Source: Candidatus Gastranaerophilales bacterium
GTDB taxonomy: Bacteria; Cyanobacteriota; Vampirovibrionia; Gastranaerophilales; Gastranaerophilaceae
NCBI GenBank assembly: GCA_944325635.1
Contig: CALVBD010000001.1
Coordinates: 434,001 to 498,000, forward strand
Direction of reading: 5' to 3'
DNA length: 64,000 bases
Positions 34,970-45,077 of the stretch are shown here, one piece after another. The notes below the pieces were generated by a model. That model had not been told where the DNA came from. It ran no database searches and saw only the letters and a program-made list of their open reading frames with translations. The position numbers were made by a program, and so were the translations under genes. Position 1 is the first letter of the stretch, and the number at the start of each line of letters is the position of its first letter.

Positions 34970-35790
34970 ACGGATCTTACCTCATAAGTTTTCCTGATAT
35001 CTTTCAGTATAGTACAAATTTTTCTATATTCATACATTTTGGAAAAATCAATTTTACAGGACATAATACCTTCTCTCTGATCTTTAATTTCAGCAATAGT
35101 TTCACCGCAGTAATCAAAAATTCTGGAATGCCCGATATTATATTCATTATCTTTTATTTTTCCTGATTGTGTAATCGCTATCATATAACACTGGTTTTCA
35201 ACAGCCCTTGCGCCGGTCAGATATTCCCATGGTATAGGCTTTTTAGAACCCCAGGCCGCCATATTAACAAGTAAATCTGCGCCAGCCTCTCTGTATGCTC
35301 TGAAAATTTCAGGAAACCTGATATCATAACAAATAGTAAGCCCGATATTAACACCTTCAAGATTTACCATAACAGGAGATTTCCCGACTTGAATATAATC
35401 TCCCTCTGTACATCCGCAATATGAATAAAGATGATTTTTTGAATATGTTGTAACCAGCTCTCCTTTTCTGTTAAATACAGGACATGTATTCAAACACTTT
35501 GCATTGCCCTGTTTTTGTATAAAACTGCCGCCTAAAATATTCACATTATACTTTTTTGCAATATCAGAAAGAAAATTAATTGTATCAGAACTCACAAGCT
35601 CTTCAGCCGCAGCAGGAAAATCCTCACAAGACCATCCTACAGTCCAGACTTCCGGTAATACAAGCAAATCAGTATTGGCATTTAAGTCACGAGCAAGAAG
35701 ATTTTTAACTTTATCATAATTTGCAAATCTATCACCTATAACGGAGCACATCTGCAAGGCCGCAACATTTAAACTTTTTTCTTCTTCCAT
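34966..35790 (-). CDS. Carbon-nitrogen hydrolase (nitrilase superfamily, omega-amidase-like)
   Basis: A 274-residue hydrolase with the Glu-Lys-Cys triad: Glu in LVLPEVWTVG (about 46), Lys in YSKNHLYS (about 118) and Cys in ICYDIRFPE (about 156). ICYDIRFPE and GHSRIFDYCGE resemble the Nit2/YafV omega-amidase and related groups. The natural substrate is not clear. It overlaps both neighbouring genes, so translation is coupled with the LPLAT-like and DacB-like genes. Confidence 0.88.
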   Translation of the reverse strand: MEEEKSLNVAALQMCSVIGDRFANYDKVKNLLARDLNANTDLLVLPEVWTVGWSCEDFPAAAEELVSSDTINFLSDIAKKYNVNILGGSFIQKQGNAKCLNTCPVFNRKGELVTTYSKNHLYSYCGCTEGDYIQVGKSPVMVNLEGVNIGLTICYDIRFPEIFRAYREAGADLLVNMAAWGSKKPIPWEYLTGARAVENQCYMIAITQSGKIKDNEYNIGHSRIFDYCGETIAEIKDQREGIMSCKIDFSKMYEYRKICTILKDIRKTYEVRSV

Positions 35791-36452
35791 AATTTATTTT
35801 TCTTCGCCTCCCTGAAAACGTCGGGAGCTTTTTTTTGCAAAGCTTCCAGTGATTCTTTTATCTGATTTTTAATTTCTTTAAGTTTTTCGTCATCAAGTTC
35901 TTCCGGAACGTAAATCGGTTCTCCGTAAAGGTTTACAATTTCAGCATAACCTATAGGAGTAGTCATTTTATCCCAGGATGGCAGGGTGAAGAACATCTTA
36001 TCCGTAGAATACCAGACCATAGGAACAATAGGCGCACCTGATTTTTGTGCAAGCTTAATTGCACCGTTTTTCACTGAATGAAAAGGACCTCTTGGACCAT
36101 CAACGGTAATTGCCACGCACTCTCCAGCATTCAATTTTTCAAGCATTTGCATAGTGGCTTCAACTGCTCCGCGGCTTTTTGATGAACCTCTTATTGTTTT
36201 AAACCCGAGAGATTCACAGCCTGCTGCCACAATATCCCCATCAATGGATGTGCTTATTAAAAAATTTACCTCAGACTTATTTTCAACACCGTATATTGCA
36301 AATTGATCAGAATGCCACATTGCATATATACAAGGTTTTATGTAAGGATTTCCAAACTCAATAATATGAGTTAAATGCTTCTGAACCTGCATATATGCAA
36401 TAAGAATATTCTTAAAAATTTTAATATTATCTCTGTTAACCAATCTTACCAT
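35769..36452 (-). CDS. DUF374 lysophospholipid-acyltransferase-like protein
   Basis: A 227-residue protein of the DUF374/LPLAT superfamily. The catalytic-type motif is MWHSDQF (about 44-50), the glycine-rich second motif is VDGPRGPFHSVKNGA (about 117-131), and a third motif is PIVPMVWY. DUF374 proteins in Gram-negative-type bacteria act on lipid A-like or other envelope lipids, but this one's substrate is not known. The C-terminus is helical and lysine-rich. AAGGAAAATC lies before the ATG. It is the first gene of the operon and is divergent from tig. Confidence 0.85.
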   Translation of the reverse strand: MVRLVNRDNIKIFKNILIAYMQVQKHLTHIIEFGNPYIKPCIYAMWHSDQFAIYGVENKSEVNFLISTSIDGDIVAAGCESLGFKTIRGSSKSRGAVEATMQMLEKLNAGECVAITVDGPRGPFHSVKNGAIKLAQKSGAPIVPMVWYSTDKMFFTLPSWDKMTTPIGYAEIVNLYGEPIYVPEELDDEKLKEIKNQIKESLEALQKKAPDVFREAKKNKLWKKKKV

Positions 36453-36604
36453 GATTTTCCTTATAACATAAACTCATCTTCTTTGCAAAAAATACTCAAA
36501 TCTGAATTCTCATCTCTTTGGCGGACTTGCTAAAAAAACTTTTTGAGGTATAATCGGGGCAGATACATGTATATAATTAAAGGAAAATTGATAAGGGAAA
36601 AACA

Positions 36605-37918
36605 ATGAAAGTTACAGTTGAAAATGAAAAAGAGAATTTAGTTAAATTAAATATTACAATCCCGGCAGAAGAAGCCGCCAATGCATATAATACTGCAGTA
36701 AGAAAGATTTCACAGCACGTTACTATAGACGGTTTCAGAACCGGAAAAGCCCCGAGAAATATGGTAGAAGCCAGAGTTGGTGTGGAAAGAATTAAACAGG
36801 AAGCTATTGAAGAATTAATGCCGAAAGCTGTAAACGAAGCTGTTGCTGAAAATAAATTAGATTTAATTACCCAGCCATATATCACATCATACGATTTTGA
36901 ACTGGGCAAAGATTTAAATGTTACAGTAAGTGTTGAAACAAGACCTGAAGTAAAATTAGGCGAATACAAAAACCTTACAATAGAAGCTGACGATGTTCCG
37001 GAAAGAGCTGACGCATACGAAAAAGCAATCGAAAATTTACAAACAAGATTTGCAGAAGAAAAATTAATCACAGACAGAAAAACTAGTGCAACAGATATTG
37101 TAAACATTGATTTTGACGGATATTCAAACGGAGAGAAAATCAAAGGCGGCGAGGCTAAAGGTTACAGATTAGACCTTGGAAATTCTAACTTCATTCCGGG
37201 CTTTGCAGAACAGCTTGTCGATAAAAATGCCGGTGAAGAATTTGATATCGACGTAACCTTCCCTGAAGATTACCACGATGAAAAATTAAAAGGACAAAAA
37301 GCTACTTTTAAAATAAAAATCAATGAAATCAAGGAAAGAGTTCTCCCTGAGATTAATGACGAATTTGCTCAAAAAGTAGGGCTTGAAAATCTTGATGCAA
37401 TGAAAGAAGATATAAAAAAACACCTTGAACAAACAAGAGAAAATGCTAAAAAAATTAACGCTGAAAATGCTGTATTCAAAAAAGTTATTGACAACGCAAG
37501 CGTTGACATCTCTGACAGAATGATTGAACGAGAAGCTCAATCACTTCTTGCTGAATACAAAAACAGACTTGCGGCACAGGGTGTAAGCTGGGAAATGCTT
37601 TTGAAAACCCAGAGTGAAGATGAAATAATGAAAACAATCCGAGAAGATGCAAAAAGCAGAATAAAAAATTCTCTTGTAATTGATAAAATAGCAAAAGAAG
37701 AAAAAATTTCACTTGCTCAGGAGGATATTGCTCTTAAATTTAACCAGCTTGGTGCAGCTTACGGTCTTTCACAGCAAGATATAGTAAAACAAATCAGCAA
37801 AAATCCTGAAATATTAAGTTCATTATCCCAACAGGCAATGAACGATAAGGTAAAACAGTTCTTGATGGATAACAACAAGATTAAATATGTTGAGCCAAAA
37901 GAAGTAGAAAAAGTTTAA
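36605..37918 (+). CDS. tig: Trigger factor
   Basis: A 437-residue ribosome-associated chaperone. The N-terminal ribosome-binding domain has the signature TIDGFRTGKAPRNMVE (about 40-55), the FKBP-like PPIase domain spans about 160-245 (ADIVNIDFDGYSNGEK), and the helical C-terminal arms follow. It holds nascent chains at the tunnel exit. It is the first gene of the classic tig-clpP-clpX order. TATAAT at 36548-36553 and a GGGA ribosome site are upstream. Confidence 0.96.
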   Translation: MKVTVENEKENLVKLNITIPAEEAANAYNTAVRKISQHVTIDGFRTGKAPRNMVEARVGVERIKQEAIEELMPKAVNEAVAENKLDLITQPYITSYDFELGKDLNVTVSVETRPEVKLGEYKNLTIEADDVPERADAYEKAIENLQTRFAEEKLITDRKTSATDIVNIDFDGYSNGEKIKGGEAKGYRLDLGNSNFIPGFAEQLVDKNAGEEFDIDVTFPEDYHDEKLKGQKATFKIKINEIKERVLPEINDEFAQKVGLENLDAMKEDIKKHLEQTRENAKKINAENAVFKKVIDNASVDISDRMIEREAQSLLAEYKNRLAAQGVSWEMLLKTQSEDEIMKTIREDAKSRIKNSLVIDKIAKEEKISLAQEDIALKFNQLGAAYGLSQQDIVKQISKNPEILSSLSQQAMNDKVKQFLMDNNKIKYVEPKEVEKV

Positions 37919-37957
37919 GACTACAATTATAATGAAATAAGAAAGGGAAATTAAATC

Positions 37958-38548
37958 ATGAGTTTTGTACCTGTAGTAATAGAACAATCCAGCAGAGGTG
38001 AACGTTCCTTTGATATTTTCTCAAGATTACTTAGAGAAAGAATCATCTTTTTGGGAACTCCGATTGATGATATGGTCGCAAACCTTGTTGTAGCACAAAT
38101 GTTGTTGCTGGATAGCGAAAACCCTGAAAAAGATATTATGTTATATATAAACAGCCCGGGCGGAAGCGTTACTGCAGGTTTTGCAATCTATGATACAATG
38201 CAGCACATAAGAGCTGATGTTTCAACGATTTGTCTTGGACAGGCAGCATCTATGGGTGCATTCCTTCTTTCATCAGGAGCAAAAGGTAAAAGGCTTGCTC
38301 TCCCGCATTCAAGAGTATTAATCCACCAGCCTCTTGGCGGCGCACAAGGTCAAGCGACCGATATCGAAATTCAGGCAGCCGAAATTATCAGAATTAAAAA
38401 ATCGTTGAACGAAATTCTTGCTTCAAATACAGGGCAATCTATCAAAAAAATTGAAAAAGATACGGATAGAGATTACATCATGACTCCATCAGAAGCACTA
38501 GAATACGGTATGATTGATAAAATCGTAACCCGTGATGCTATAAAATAG
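37958..38548 (+). CDS. clpP: ATP-dependent Clp protease proteolytic subunit
   Basis: A 196-residue serine protease. The catalytic Ser lies in [11 protein letters not shown] (about 98), His in [11 protein letters not shown] (about 123) and Asp in the DRDY region (about 172). It forms barrel tetradecamers fed by ClpX. The N-terminus ([22 protein letters not shown]) is the normal axial-loop region with little or no propeptide. It follows tig by 39 bases and has GGGA upstream. Confidence 0.97.
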   Translation: MSFVPVVIEQSSRGERSFDIFSRLLRERIIFLGTPIDDMVANLVVAQMLLLDSENPEKDIMLYINSPGGSVTAGFAIYDTMQHIRADVSTICLGQAASMGAFLLSSGAKGKRLALPHSRVLIHQPLGGAQGQATDIEIQAAEIIRIKKSLNEILASNTGQSIKKIEKDTDRDYIMTPSEALEYGMIDKIVTRDAIK

Positions 38549-38620
38549 GGTTATATCGTAGAAAGGATTAAACTACGTCGAATGGTTTATTCCAAAATTA
38601 ATTGAAAATATGATACAATA

Positions 38621-38773
38621 CACCACGAGCGCGACAACCGATACCGGGCGTTAATACCGTGGGAAAGGGGTAAAGCCACTGCAAGTGGCTTAGCCCGAAA
38701 GTAACGAAAATATAATAACAACATACCACGAGCGAATAAACTGTTAAAAGTAACAAAAACCGTGGGAAAGGAT
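38621..38773. repeat. Duplicated hairpin element in the clpP-clpX gap
   Basis: Two blocks, 38621-38670 and 38724-38773, each contain ACCACGAGCG, about 25 variable bases and ACCGTGGGAAAGG. CCACG and CGTGG would pair in each. Between them GGG-TAA-AGCCACT pairs with AGTGGCT-TA-GCCC (about 38667-38697). The second block runs into the start of clpX. Confidence 0.65.
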
Positions 38774-38785
38774 AAAAAGAAAGAA

Positions 38786-40093
38786 ATGCCAAAACATGAT
38801 GACAGCAGATTAAAATGTTCGTTTTGCGGAAAATCGCAGGATCAGGTAAAAAAACTTATTGCAGGACCTGATGTATACATATGCGATGAGTGCGTTGAAC
38901 TTTGTAATGAAATTCTGGATGAAGAATTTTTTGAAAACAAAGAAAAAGACGGAGAAAAAACTGACGAAATAAATGCAGAAAAACCGATTCCGAAACCGCA
39001 CGAAATAAAAGCTTATCTTGATCAATACATAATCGGTCAGGATGATGCAAAAAAAGTTCTTGCTGTCGCGGTGTACAATCACTACAAAAGATTGAAACAC
39101 AATAAATCTGCAGATTTGAAAAATAATGTAGAAATTCAAAAATCAAACATTCTTCTTGTCGGTCCTACAGGTTCGGGTAAAACGCTTCTGGCACAGACAT
39201 TAGCGAAAATGCTGGATGTACCGTTTGCGGTTGCAGATGCGACAACGTTAACTGAAGCCGGTTATGTGGGGGACGACGTTGAAAATATTCTGCTTCGTCT
39301 TTATCAAAATGCAGATTTTGATTCAGCAAAAGCTGAACGCGGAATTATTTATATTGATGAAATTGACAAAATTTCAAGAAAATCAGAAAATACTTCGATA
39401 ACCCGTGATGTATCAGGTGAAGGTGTTCAGCAGGCATTATTGAAAATGATAGAAGGAACGGTAGCCCATGTTCCGCCACAAGGTGGAAGAAAACATCCGC
39501 ATCAGGAATTTATTGAAGTTGATACTTCAAATATCCTGTTTATCGTCGGCGGTGCGTTTGTCGGCTTGGAAAAAATTATTGAAAGACGTGCTCAGGTTGG
39601 AAGCTCCGTCGGATTTGGCGCTAAAGCCCCGATGTCTCAGGCTGAAAAAGAAGCTAACGCTGCAAAATTATTGAAAAAATTGCAGCCGGATGATTTATTA
39701 AAATTCGGTCTTATTCCTGAATTCATAGGTCGTATTCCGACATACGCTGTTCTTGATCCGTTAAACGAAAAAACATTAAAAATGATTTTAACAGAACCTA
39801 AGAATGCTGTATTAAAACAGTATAAATGCTTACTGGAAATGGATGGCGTTGATCTGGAATTTGAACCGGAAGCTATTGATTTAATAGCACAGGAAGCCCT
39901 GAAGCGCAACACCGGAGCTAGAGCACTCAGAGCCATTGTTGAAGAAATTATGCTGGATGTAATGTATGACGTTCCGTCAAAAGAAAATAACGGAAAAGTT
40001 ATAGTTACGGCAGATATGGTTAAAAACAGAAACTCGGGGGAGCTGATTCAGCTGCCGACTAAAAACGACAGCTCAAAAGAAATAACAGCTTAA
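38786..40093 (+). CDS. clpX: ATP-dependent Clp protease ATP-binding subunit ClpX
   Basis: About 435 residues. The zinc-binding domain shows CSFCGKSQ...CDECVELC (about 12-38), Walker A GPTGSGKT (about 122), Walker [11 protein letters not shown] (about 184) and the IGF-type loop ([10 protein letters not shown], about 272), followed by the D2 domain. It unfolds substrates for ClpP. The start could be GTG 38762 ([14 protein letters not shown]) or ATG 38786 ([11 protein letters not shown]). The family usually begins close to the latter. Neither has a good Shine-Dalgarno, and a duplicated hairpin element covers the start region. Confidence 0.94.
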   Translation: MPKHDDSRLKCSFCGKSQDQVKKLIAGPDVYICDECVELCNEILDEEFFENKEKDGEKTDEINAEKPIPKPHEIKAYLDQYIIGQDDAKKVLAVAVYNHYKRLKHNKSADLKNNVEIQKSNILLVGPTGSGKTLLAQTLAKMLDVPFAVADATTLTEAGYVGDDVENILLRLYQNADFDSAKAERGIIYIDEIDKISRKSENTSITRDVSGEGVQQALLKMIEGTVAHVPPQGGRKHPHQEFIEVDTSNILFIVGGAFVGLEKIIERRAQVGSSVGFGAKAPMSQAEKEANAAKLLKKLQPDDLLKFGLIPEFIGRIPTYAVLDPLNEKTLKMILTEPKNAVLKQYKCLLEMDGVDLEFEPEAIDLIAQEALKRNTGARALRAIVEEIMLDVMYDVPSKENNGKVIVTADMVKNRNSGELIQLPTKNDSSKEITA

Positions 40094-40129
40094 AACTCCG
40101 TTTTACCTGCAAAATATTAGGACTGGATA

Positions 40130-42982
40130 ATGGGAAATGAAAAAACTTTAATCTTAATAGACGGCCACGCATTGGCCTTTAGACAATATTTTGCACTGGA
40201 AAGAACAAATATGAAAACGACAGATGGCACACCGACATGGGCTGTCTATGGATTTTTTAAGGCAATATTTGACCTTTTAAAAAATACCAATCTTAAAGCC
40301 GATGCCATTGCGGTTGCGTTTGATGTAAGCCATCATACTTTCAGAACAGAAAAATATCCTGATTACAAGAATAACAGAGAAGCAATGCCTGATAATATGC
40401 AGCTTCAGATGGGATTAATTTACGAAGGGTTAAAGGCTTTTAATATACCTATTTATACAAAAGAAGGGTATGAAGCTGACGACGTTATCGGAACAATCTC
40501 CAAAAAGGCTTGTGAATTAGGGCATAAAGTTCTTATACTGACGGGAGACCAGGATGCATTTCAACTTGTGGATAAAGACGGATGCATAAAGGTTATTCTG
40601 CCGTCTAAAGGTGAGCTTATTGAATACAACTGGGACACTATTCACGATAAATTAGGGGTTTACCCGGATCAGGTCATTGATTATAAGGCTCTCAGAGGTG
40701 ATTCTTCCGATTGTATTCCAGGAGTAAAAGGTATCGGCGAAAAAATGGCACAGAAACTTCTTTCAAGATATTATACACTTGAAGAAGTACTTGACCATTG
40801 TGAAGAAATTCCGGAAAAAGCATTAAAAGCAAAACTTTGTGCTGGAAAGGATGATGCTCTTTTAAGTCAGTATCTTGCAACAATTGTAAGGGATCTGGAT
40901 ATCAATTTTGATTTTGACAACACTGTTGTAGAACTTCCTGATATTAAAAAGGTAACGGAATTCCTTAAGCAAATGCAGTTTTACAGCTACATAAAAAATA
41001 TCAACGAAATTTTGACATCTTTTAATAAAGAAGCTGTTATTATTCACAGTGATATCCCGGCACCGGTTGCGAATAACGGACAACTTCAGCTTGGAATATT
41101 CACGCAGGCTGTACAGGCAGAAATAAACAAATCCGCTCTGGATTACTCAAAAAAACTTATTACGGACAGCATTGATTTTGATAACCTTATAAAAGAACTT
41201 GAACAGCAATCTGTCTTTACTTTTGAAATAAAAGCTAATGTAAGAAGCGCAATTGATAATATCATCATAGGAATTACAATCGGATACAACAAAGGAATAA
41301 AAATCATTGAAGGAAATCTTCAAACTGATACTCCGGCTACCAGTGAAATTTTCTATATTCCTCTCCAACATACTACATTAAAAACCCAGCTTAGTACGAC
41401 TGAAGTGTTGGAAAAGTTAAAATCTGTATTTGAAAATCCTGATATCAAAAAAATAACTTATGATTCAAAAATAGAATATAATATTTTAAGAACGCATGGT
41501 ATTTTGCTGGATGGAATTATCTTTGATGTACAACTTGCAAGCTACATAAAAAATCCGTCAAGAAAACATGATCTTGAAATCCAGAGTATAGAACATTTGG
41601 AACATGCAGTATCTGAATACGCTCCGTTTGAGAAAGATAAAAAAAAGAGAATAAAATTAGAAAATGCAGATATAAATAATGTTCTTTCTCATACTGCGGA
41701 TGAAGCGGCAACTGTAACAGAACTTACAAAATTCTGGTTGAAAAATTTGGACGATTCTGAAATAAAAGTTCTATATGATATAGAAATTCCGATAGCAAAA
41801 GTTCTTGCAGACATGGAATTTACAGGAGTATCTGTAAATACAAATTATCTCGGACAATTATCCAAAAGTATGGATTATACACTGCACAGACTTGAGAGAA
41901 AGATCTATGATCAGGCTGACTGCGGTTTTAATATAAATTCTCCTCGTCAGGTCGGTGAGATTTTGTTCGAAAAAATGGGATTAAAGAGTAAGAAAAAACG
42001 CGTTAAAGGACATTACTCAACCAGTGCTGAGATACTGGAAGAACTCGCTCCTGACTACGAAATTGCAAGATTAATTCTGGAATACAGAAAATATTCAAAA
42101 TTAAAATCAACTTATACGGATGCATTGCCTGCACTTATAGATAAAGACGGCAGAATTCATACCACATACAATCAAACAATCACCGCAACAGGACGTCTTT
42201 CTTCTTCAAACCCGAATTTGCAGAATATTCCGATACGAACAGAAGAAGGCAACAAAATAAGAACGGCCTTTGTCCCTGCAAATAAAGCCAAATCTGTTAT
42301 ACTTTCTGCAGATTACTCACAAATAGAATTAAGATTGCTTGCGCATATATCAAAAGACAAACATCTGCTAGAAGCGTTCAAGTCTGGGATTGACGTACAT
42401 ACTCTTACTGCATCCAAGGTTTTTGATGTCCCTATAGAGGAAGTAACAAAAGAAATGCGCTATAAAGCAAAGGCAGTAAACTTCGGAATTATCTACGGAC
42501 AAAGTAAATACGGATTAGCCAAAGCATTGAATATTTCTAATCAGGAAGCAGAAACATTTATAAATAAGTATTTTGCAACATATCCTAAAATAAAAGCCTA
42601 TATGGAAGCAACGGTTAAACAGGCAGAAATAGACGGTTTTGTAGAAACAATTTTCGGGAGAAAAAGATACTTAAAAGATGAACTTGACAGTTCAAACGCC
42701 ATGATACGAGAATTTGCGAAGCGTGCGGCAATTAACCAGCCAATGCAGGGAACTGCTGCAGACTTGATAAAACTTGCAATGATAGATTTTTCTAAAAAAC
42801 TAAAAGAAAACAATTTAAACTCAAAAATGATAATGCAGGTTCACGATGAACTTGTAGTTGAAGTTGATAAAAAAGAATTAGACACGGTTAAAGCATTAAT
42901 TCGTGAATCTATGGAGCTTAACCAGCCTCTTGAAGTTCCGCTTGTTGTAGATATAAGTACAGGTGATACATGGAAAGAATAA
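40130..42982 (+). CDS. polA: DNA polymerase I (proofreading motifs degenerate)
   Basis: A 950-residue polymerase. The 5'-3' exonuclease is intact (LILIDGHALAFR, DQDAFQLV), and the polymerase motifs A (DYSQIELRLLAH), B (RYKAKAVNFGIIYGQS) and C (VHDELVVE) are all there. The middle domain has lost the exonuclease motif: the usual FDTET is FEIKA here (about residue 365), and the later NxxxD and YxxxD sites are not clear, so 3'-5' proofreading is probably absent. The gene overlaps the next one by 13 bases. Confidence 0.95.
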   Translation: MGNEKTLILIDGHALAFRQYFALERTNMKTTDGTPTWAVYGFFKAIFDLLKNTNLKADAIAVAFDVSHHTFRTEKYPDYKNNREAMPDNMQLQMGLIYEGLKAFNIPIYTKEGYEADDVIGTISKKACELGHKVLILTGDQDAFQLVDKDGCIKVILPSKGELIEYNWDTIHDKLGVYPDQVIDYKALRGDSSDCIPGVKGIGEKMAQKLLSRYYTLEEVLDHCEEIPEKALKAKLCAGKDDALLSQYLATIVRDLDINFDFDNTVVELPDIKKVTEFLKQMQFYSYIKNINEILTSFNKEAVIIHSDIPAPVANNGQLQLGIFTQAVQAEINKSALDYSKKLITDSIDFDNLIKELEQQSVFTFEIKANVRSAIDNIIIGITIGYNKGIKIIEGNLQTDTPATSEIFYIPLQHTTLKTQLSTTEVLEKLKSVFENPDIKKITYDSKIEYNILRTHGILLDGIIFDVQLASYIKNPSRKHDLEIQSIEHLEHAVSEYAPFEKDKKKRIKLENADINNVLSHTADEAATVTELTKFWLKNLDDSEIKVLYDIEIPIAKVLADMEFTGVSVNTNYLGQLSKSMDYTLHRLERKIYDQADCGFNINSPRQVGEILFEKMGLKSKKKRVKGHYSTSAEILEELAPDYEIARLILEYRKYSKLKSTYTDALPALIDKDGRIHTTYNQTITATGRLSSSNPNLQNIPIRTEEGNKIRTAFVPANKAKSVILSADYSQIELRLLAHISKDKHLLEAFKSGIDVHTLTASKVFDVPIEEVTKEMRYKAKAVNFGIIYGQSKYGLAKALNISNQEAETFINKYFATYPKIKAYMEATVKQAEIDGFVETIFGRKRYLKDELDSSNAMIREFAKRAAINQPMQGTAADLIKLAMIDFSKKLKENNLNSKMIMQVHDELVVEVDKKELDTVKALIRESMELNQPLEVPLVVDISTGDTWKE

Positions 42983-43395
42983 AATTTATATTAGTAATTG
43001 TAATTTGTTTATTATTTGGATATGGACTCAATGTCTGCGCTGAGGAAATGACATTGAGCGCATTAGTGACGCCGCAAAATGTTGAATTTAATGATTGTAC
43101 TAAACAATATAATATTCCGCCTGAAAAGTTATACTATCTTACAGCAGGTGCTATAAATGAAAACAGATTTGAGGTGCTTGAATTACAATCAAAAACAGGT
43201 TACATTCTGTTTAAAGCAGCAGGTAAAGAATTTCTTGCAAGTATAGTTAAACTCGGAACCCAAAAGAGCATGCTAAAAATTACACCTACTGACGGCAATT
43301 ACTATTTTGCACCTGGCATTGTCTCAAATACATTTAAATATATTGATTTAAATGTTTCGGCACCGCTTACTCAGGTTAAACCGACGACTAATTAA
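42970..43395 (+). CDS. Secreted protein of unknown function
   Basis: A 141-residue protein with an N-terminal signal peptide (MERIKFILVIVICLLFGYG, cleavage near VCAEE, about 25). The mature domain is beta-rich with GYILFKAAGKEFLASIVKLG (about 77-96) and no recognised family. The start, inside polA, has AGGTG upstream, and the end overlaps the convergent tlyA stop. Probably a small periplasmic or lipid-associated protein. Confidence 0.6.
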   Translation: MERIKFILVIVICLLFGYGLNVCAEEMTLSALVTPQNVEFNDCTKQYNIPPEKLYYLTAGAINENRFEVLELQSKTGYILFKAAGKEFLASIVKLGTQKSMLKITPTDGNYYFAPGIVSNTFKYIDLNVSAPLTQVKPTTN

Positions 43396-44201
43396 TTCAA
43401 TGTTTCAAACGCCATATTTACAATGTCCGGAATATTTATGGAAATCCCGTTCTGTTCGGTAGAAATCCAGAGAAGATATTCAATATTACCTGAGGGCCCT
43501 TTGATGGATGAAAATGTCAATCCTTTTATTGAATAACCAAGACTCAACGCAAAATTTATCACATTTTCAATAACTTCCTGGTGGGTCTTTTTAGAACGAA
43601 CAACTCCGCCCTTTTCCACTTTGTCTTTTCCTGCTTCAAATTGAGGCTTTATAAGACAGACCATTTCATGAAAATCGGGTTTCAGAAGTTTTTTTAAATT
43701 TTCAAGAACTTTAGTAAGAGAAATAAAAGAAAGATCACTTACCAGCAAATCCGCAACAGGCTCGTTTTCGGTGTAAATATCGCTGAAGGAGCAGATTTTA
43801 AGATTTGTACGCTCTATTGTTTTAACTCTTTTATCTTCACGAATTTTCCAATCAATCTGGCCGTATCCGACATCGACAGCGTAAACAAATTTCGCACCGT
43901 TTTGCAAAAGACAATCCGTAAAACCGCCGGTTGAAGCGCCGGCATCAAAACAAATACGACCTTCTACCTGCACGGGAAATGTATCAAGTGCTTTTTTAAG
44001 CTTAAACCCGCCGCGGGAAACAAAAGGCATAGATTTCACCACTATATCATATTCTTTATCCGGCGAGATTTGAAACCCTGCTTTTGTAATATATTCATCG
44101 TTAATTTTCACGTGCCCGGCAAGAATTGCCGATGCCGCCTTGCTTTTAGTTTCAAAGTAGCCCAAATCCACAAGATATTTATCCAGTCTTTCCTTTTTCA
44201 T
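43392..44201 (-). CDS. tlyA: TlyA-family rRNA 2'-O-methyltransferase
   Basis: About 269 residues. An S4 RNA-binding domain (RLDKYLVDLGYFETKSKA, about 5-22) is followed by an FtsJ-like methyltransferase domain: FDAGASTGGFTDCLL (about 84-98), VDVGYGQ and DLLVSDLSFISL. TlyA methylates 16S and sometimes 23S rRNA. ATG at 44201 is preferred over an upstream in-frame start at 44219. TGGTATTTT ends six bases before it, so it looks leaderless. Confidence 0.92.
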   Translation of the reverse strand: MKKERLDKYLVDLGYFETKSKAASAILAGHVKINDEYITKAGFQISPDKEYDIVVKSMPFVSRGGFKLKKALDTFPVQVEGRICFDAGASTGGFTDCLLQNGAKFVYAVDVGYGQIDWKIREDKRVKTIERTNLKICSFSDIYTENEPVADLLVSDLSFISLTKVLENLKKLLKPDFHEMVCLIKPQFEAGKDKVEKGGVVRSKKTHQEVIENVINFALSLGYSIKGLTFSSIKGPSGNIEYLLWISTEQNGISINIPDIVNMAFETLN

Positions 44202-44207
44202 ATTTCT

Positions 44208-44216
44208 AAAATACCA
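44208..44216 (-). promoter_or_regulatory. Extended -10 of tlyA, leaderless start
   Basis: TGGTATTTT on the minus strand, followed by six bases and ATG. Confidence 0.45.
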
Positions 44217-44262
44217 CACTAAGGCTAATTTTGCCAGCCGATAATTCCGTCCAAATAAGTAA

Positions 44263-45033
44263 TTATATAGAGTAAACAGCCTCTGCGTTACGTGAAGCTA
44301 CAACAGCAACCTCGTCAAAAGTAATTCCGCGGAGTTTGGCGATTTCTTCCGCAACGAATTTGACATAAGCCGGTTGATTTTCTTTCCCGCGGTATGGAAC
44401 AGGCGTTAGATAAGGTGCATCGGTTTCCAATAAAAGCCTGTCAAGCGGAATATCAACGGCAACCTCTTTCATCTTAACTGCGTTTTTAAAAGTCACAACT
44501 CCGCCGAGAGCGAGATACCAGCCTTCTTTTATACATTCGCGGGCAAATTCGACACTACCTGAAAAACAATGCATTACGACTTTTGAACCCTTATTATACT
44601 CTTTTAAAATATCAAAGCTGTCTTTATGCGCCTCTCTGTCGTGCACACAGATAGGCAGATTTAATTCGTTTGCGAGTTTAATCTGCTTTATAAAAATCTC
44701 TTTTTGGAGGTCGTTAAAAGATTTATCCCAGTAATAATCCAGTCCTATCTCGCCAATTCCGACCACTTTTTCGGATTTTGCATATTCTTTTATTTTCTCA
44801 ATAAGACTGTCGTCCCAGTCTTTCACCTCCGACGGGTGAACCCCTAAAAGTCCGTAGAGTTCGTCATACATATTCACAAGATTATAAATCTTATCCACAT
44901 CTTTCGGGTAAGCGCACGGAACAATAATTTTTTGTACACCTGCCTCTTTAGCGTTTTTTATAATATCTTCAACGCCAAATCCCTCTATCATATCAACATG
45001 TGAATGTGTATCAATCAAATATGTTTCATTCAT
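44263..45033 (-). CDS. tatD: TatD-family metal-dependent DNase
   Basis: A 256-residue TIM-barrel hydrolase. The metal ligands are in DTHSHVDM (about 8-15), GEIGLDYYWD (about 98-107), HDREAH (about 134), HCFSG (about 154) and LLLETDAPYLTP (about 202-213). The family includes exonucleases and D-aminoacyl-tRNA deacylases. Its promoter overlaps that of the divergent gatD. TGGTATAAT lies six bases before the ATG. Confidence 0.93.
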   Translation of the reverse strand: MNETYLIDTHSHVDMIEGFGVEDIIKNAKEAGVQKIIVPCAYPKDVDKIYNLVNMYDELYGLLGVHPSEVKDWDDSLIEKIKEYAKSEKVVGIGEIGLDYYWDKSFNDLQKEIFIKQIKLANELNLPICVHDREAHKDSFDILKEYNKGSKVVMHCFSGSVEFARECIKEGWYLALGGVVTFKNAVKMKEVAVDIPLDRLLLETDAPYLTPVPYRGKENQPAYVKFVAEEIAKLRGITFDEVAVVASRNAEAVYSI

Positions 45034-45039
45034 ATAACA

Positions 45040-45070
45040 ATTATACCACGCGGGAAATTTGTGATATAAT
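45040..45070. promoter_or_regulatory. Overlapping divergent promoters of tatD and gatD, both leaderless
   Basis: On the minus strand TGGTATAAT (-10 at 45045-45040) is six bases from the tatD ATG. On the plus strand TATAAT (45065-45070) is seven bases from the gatD GTG at 45078. Confidence 0.55.
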
Positions 45071-45077
45071 CACAGTT

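Noticed and set aside
38598-38792. 64-residue hydrophobic frame antisense to the clpX start
   Set aside because: It is antisense to a certain start region and to a repeat, and has no supporting signals.
45000-45077. N-terminal extension of gatD starting MNVYQSNM
   Set aside because: It would overlap tatD and read through two -10 boxes. GTG 45078 fits the family start better.
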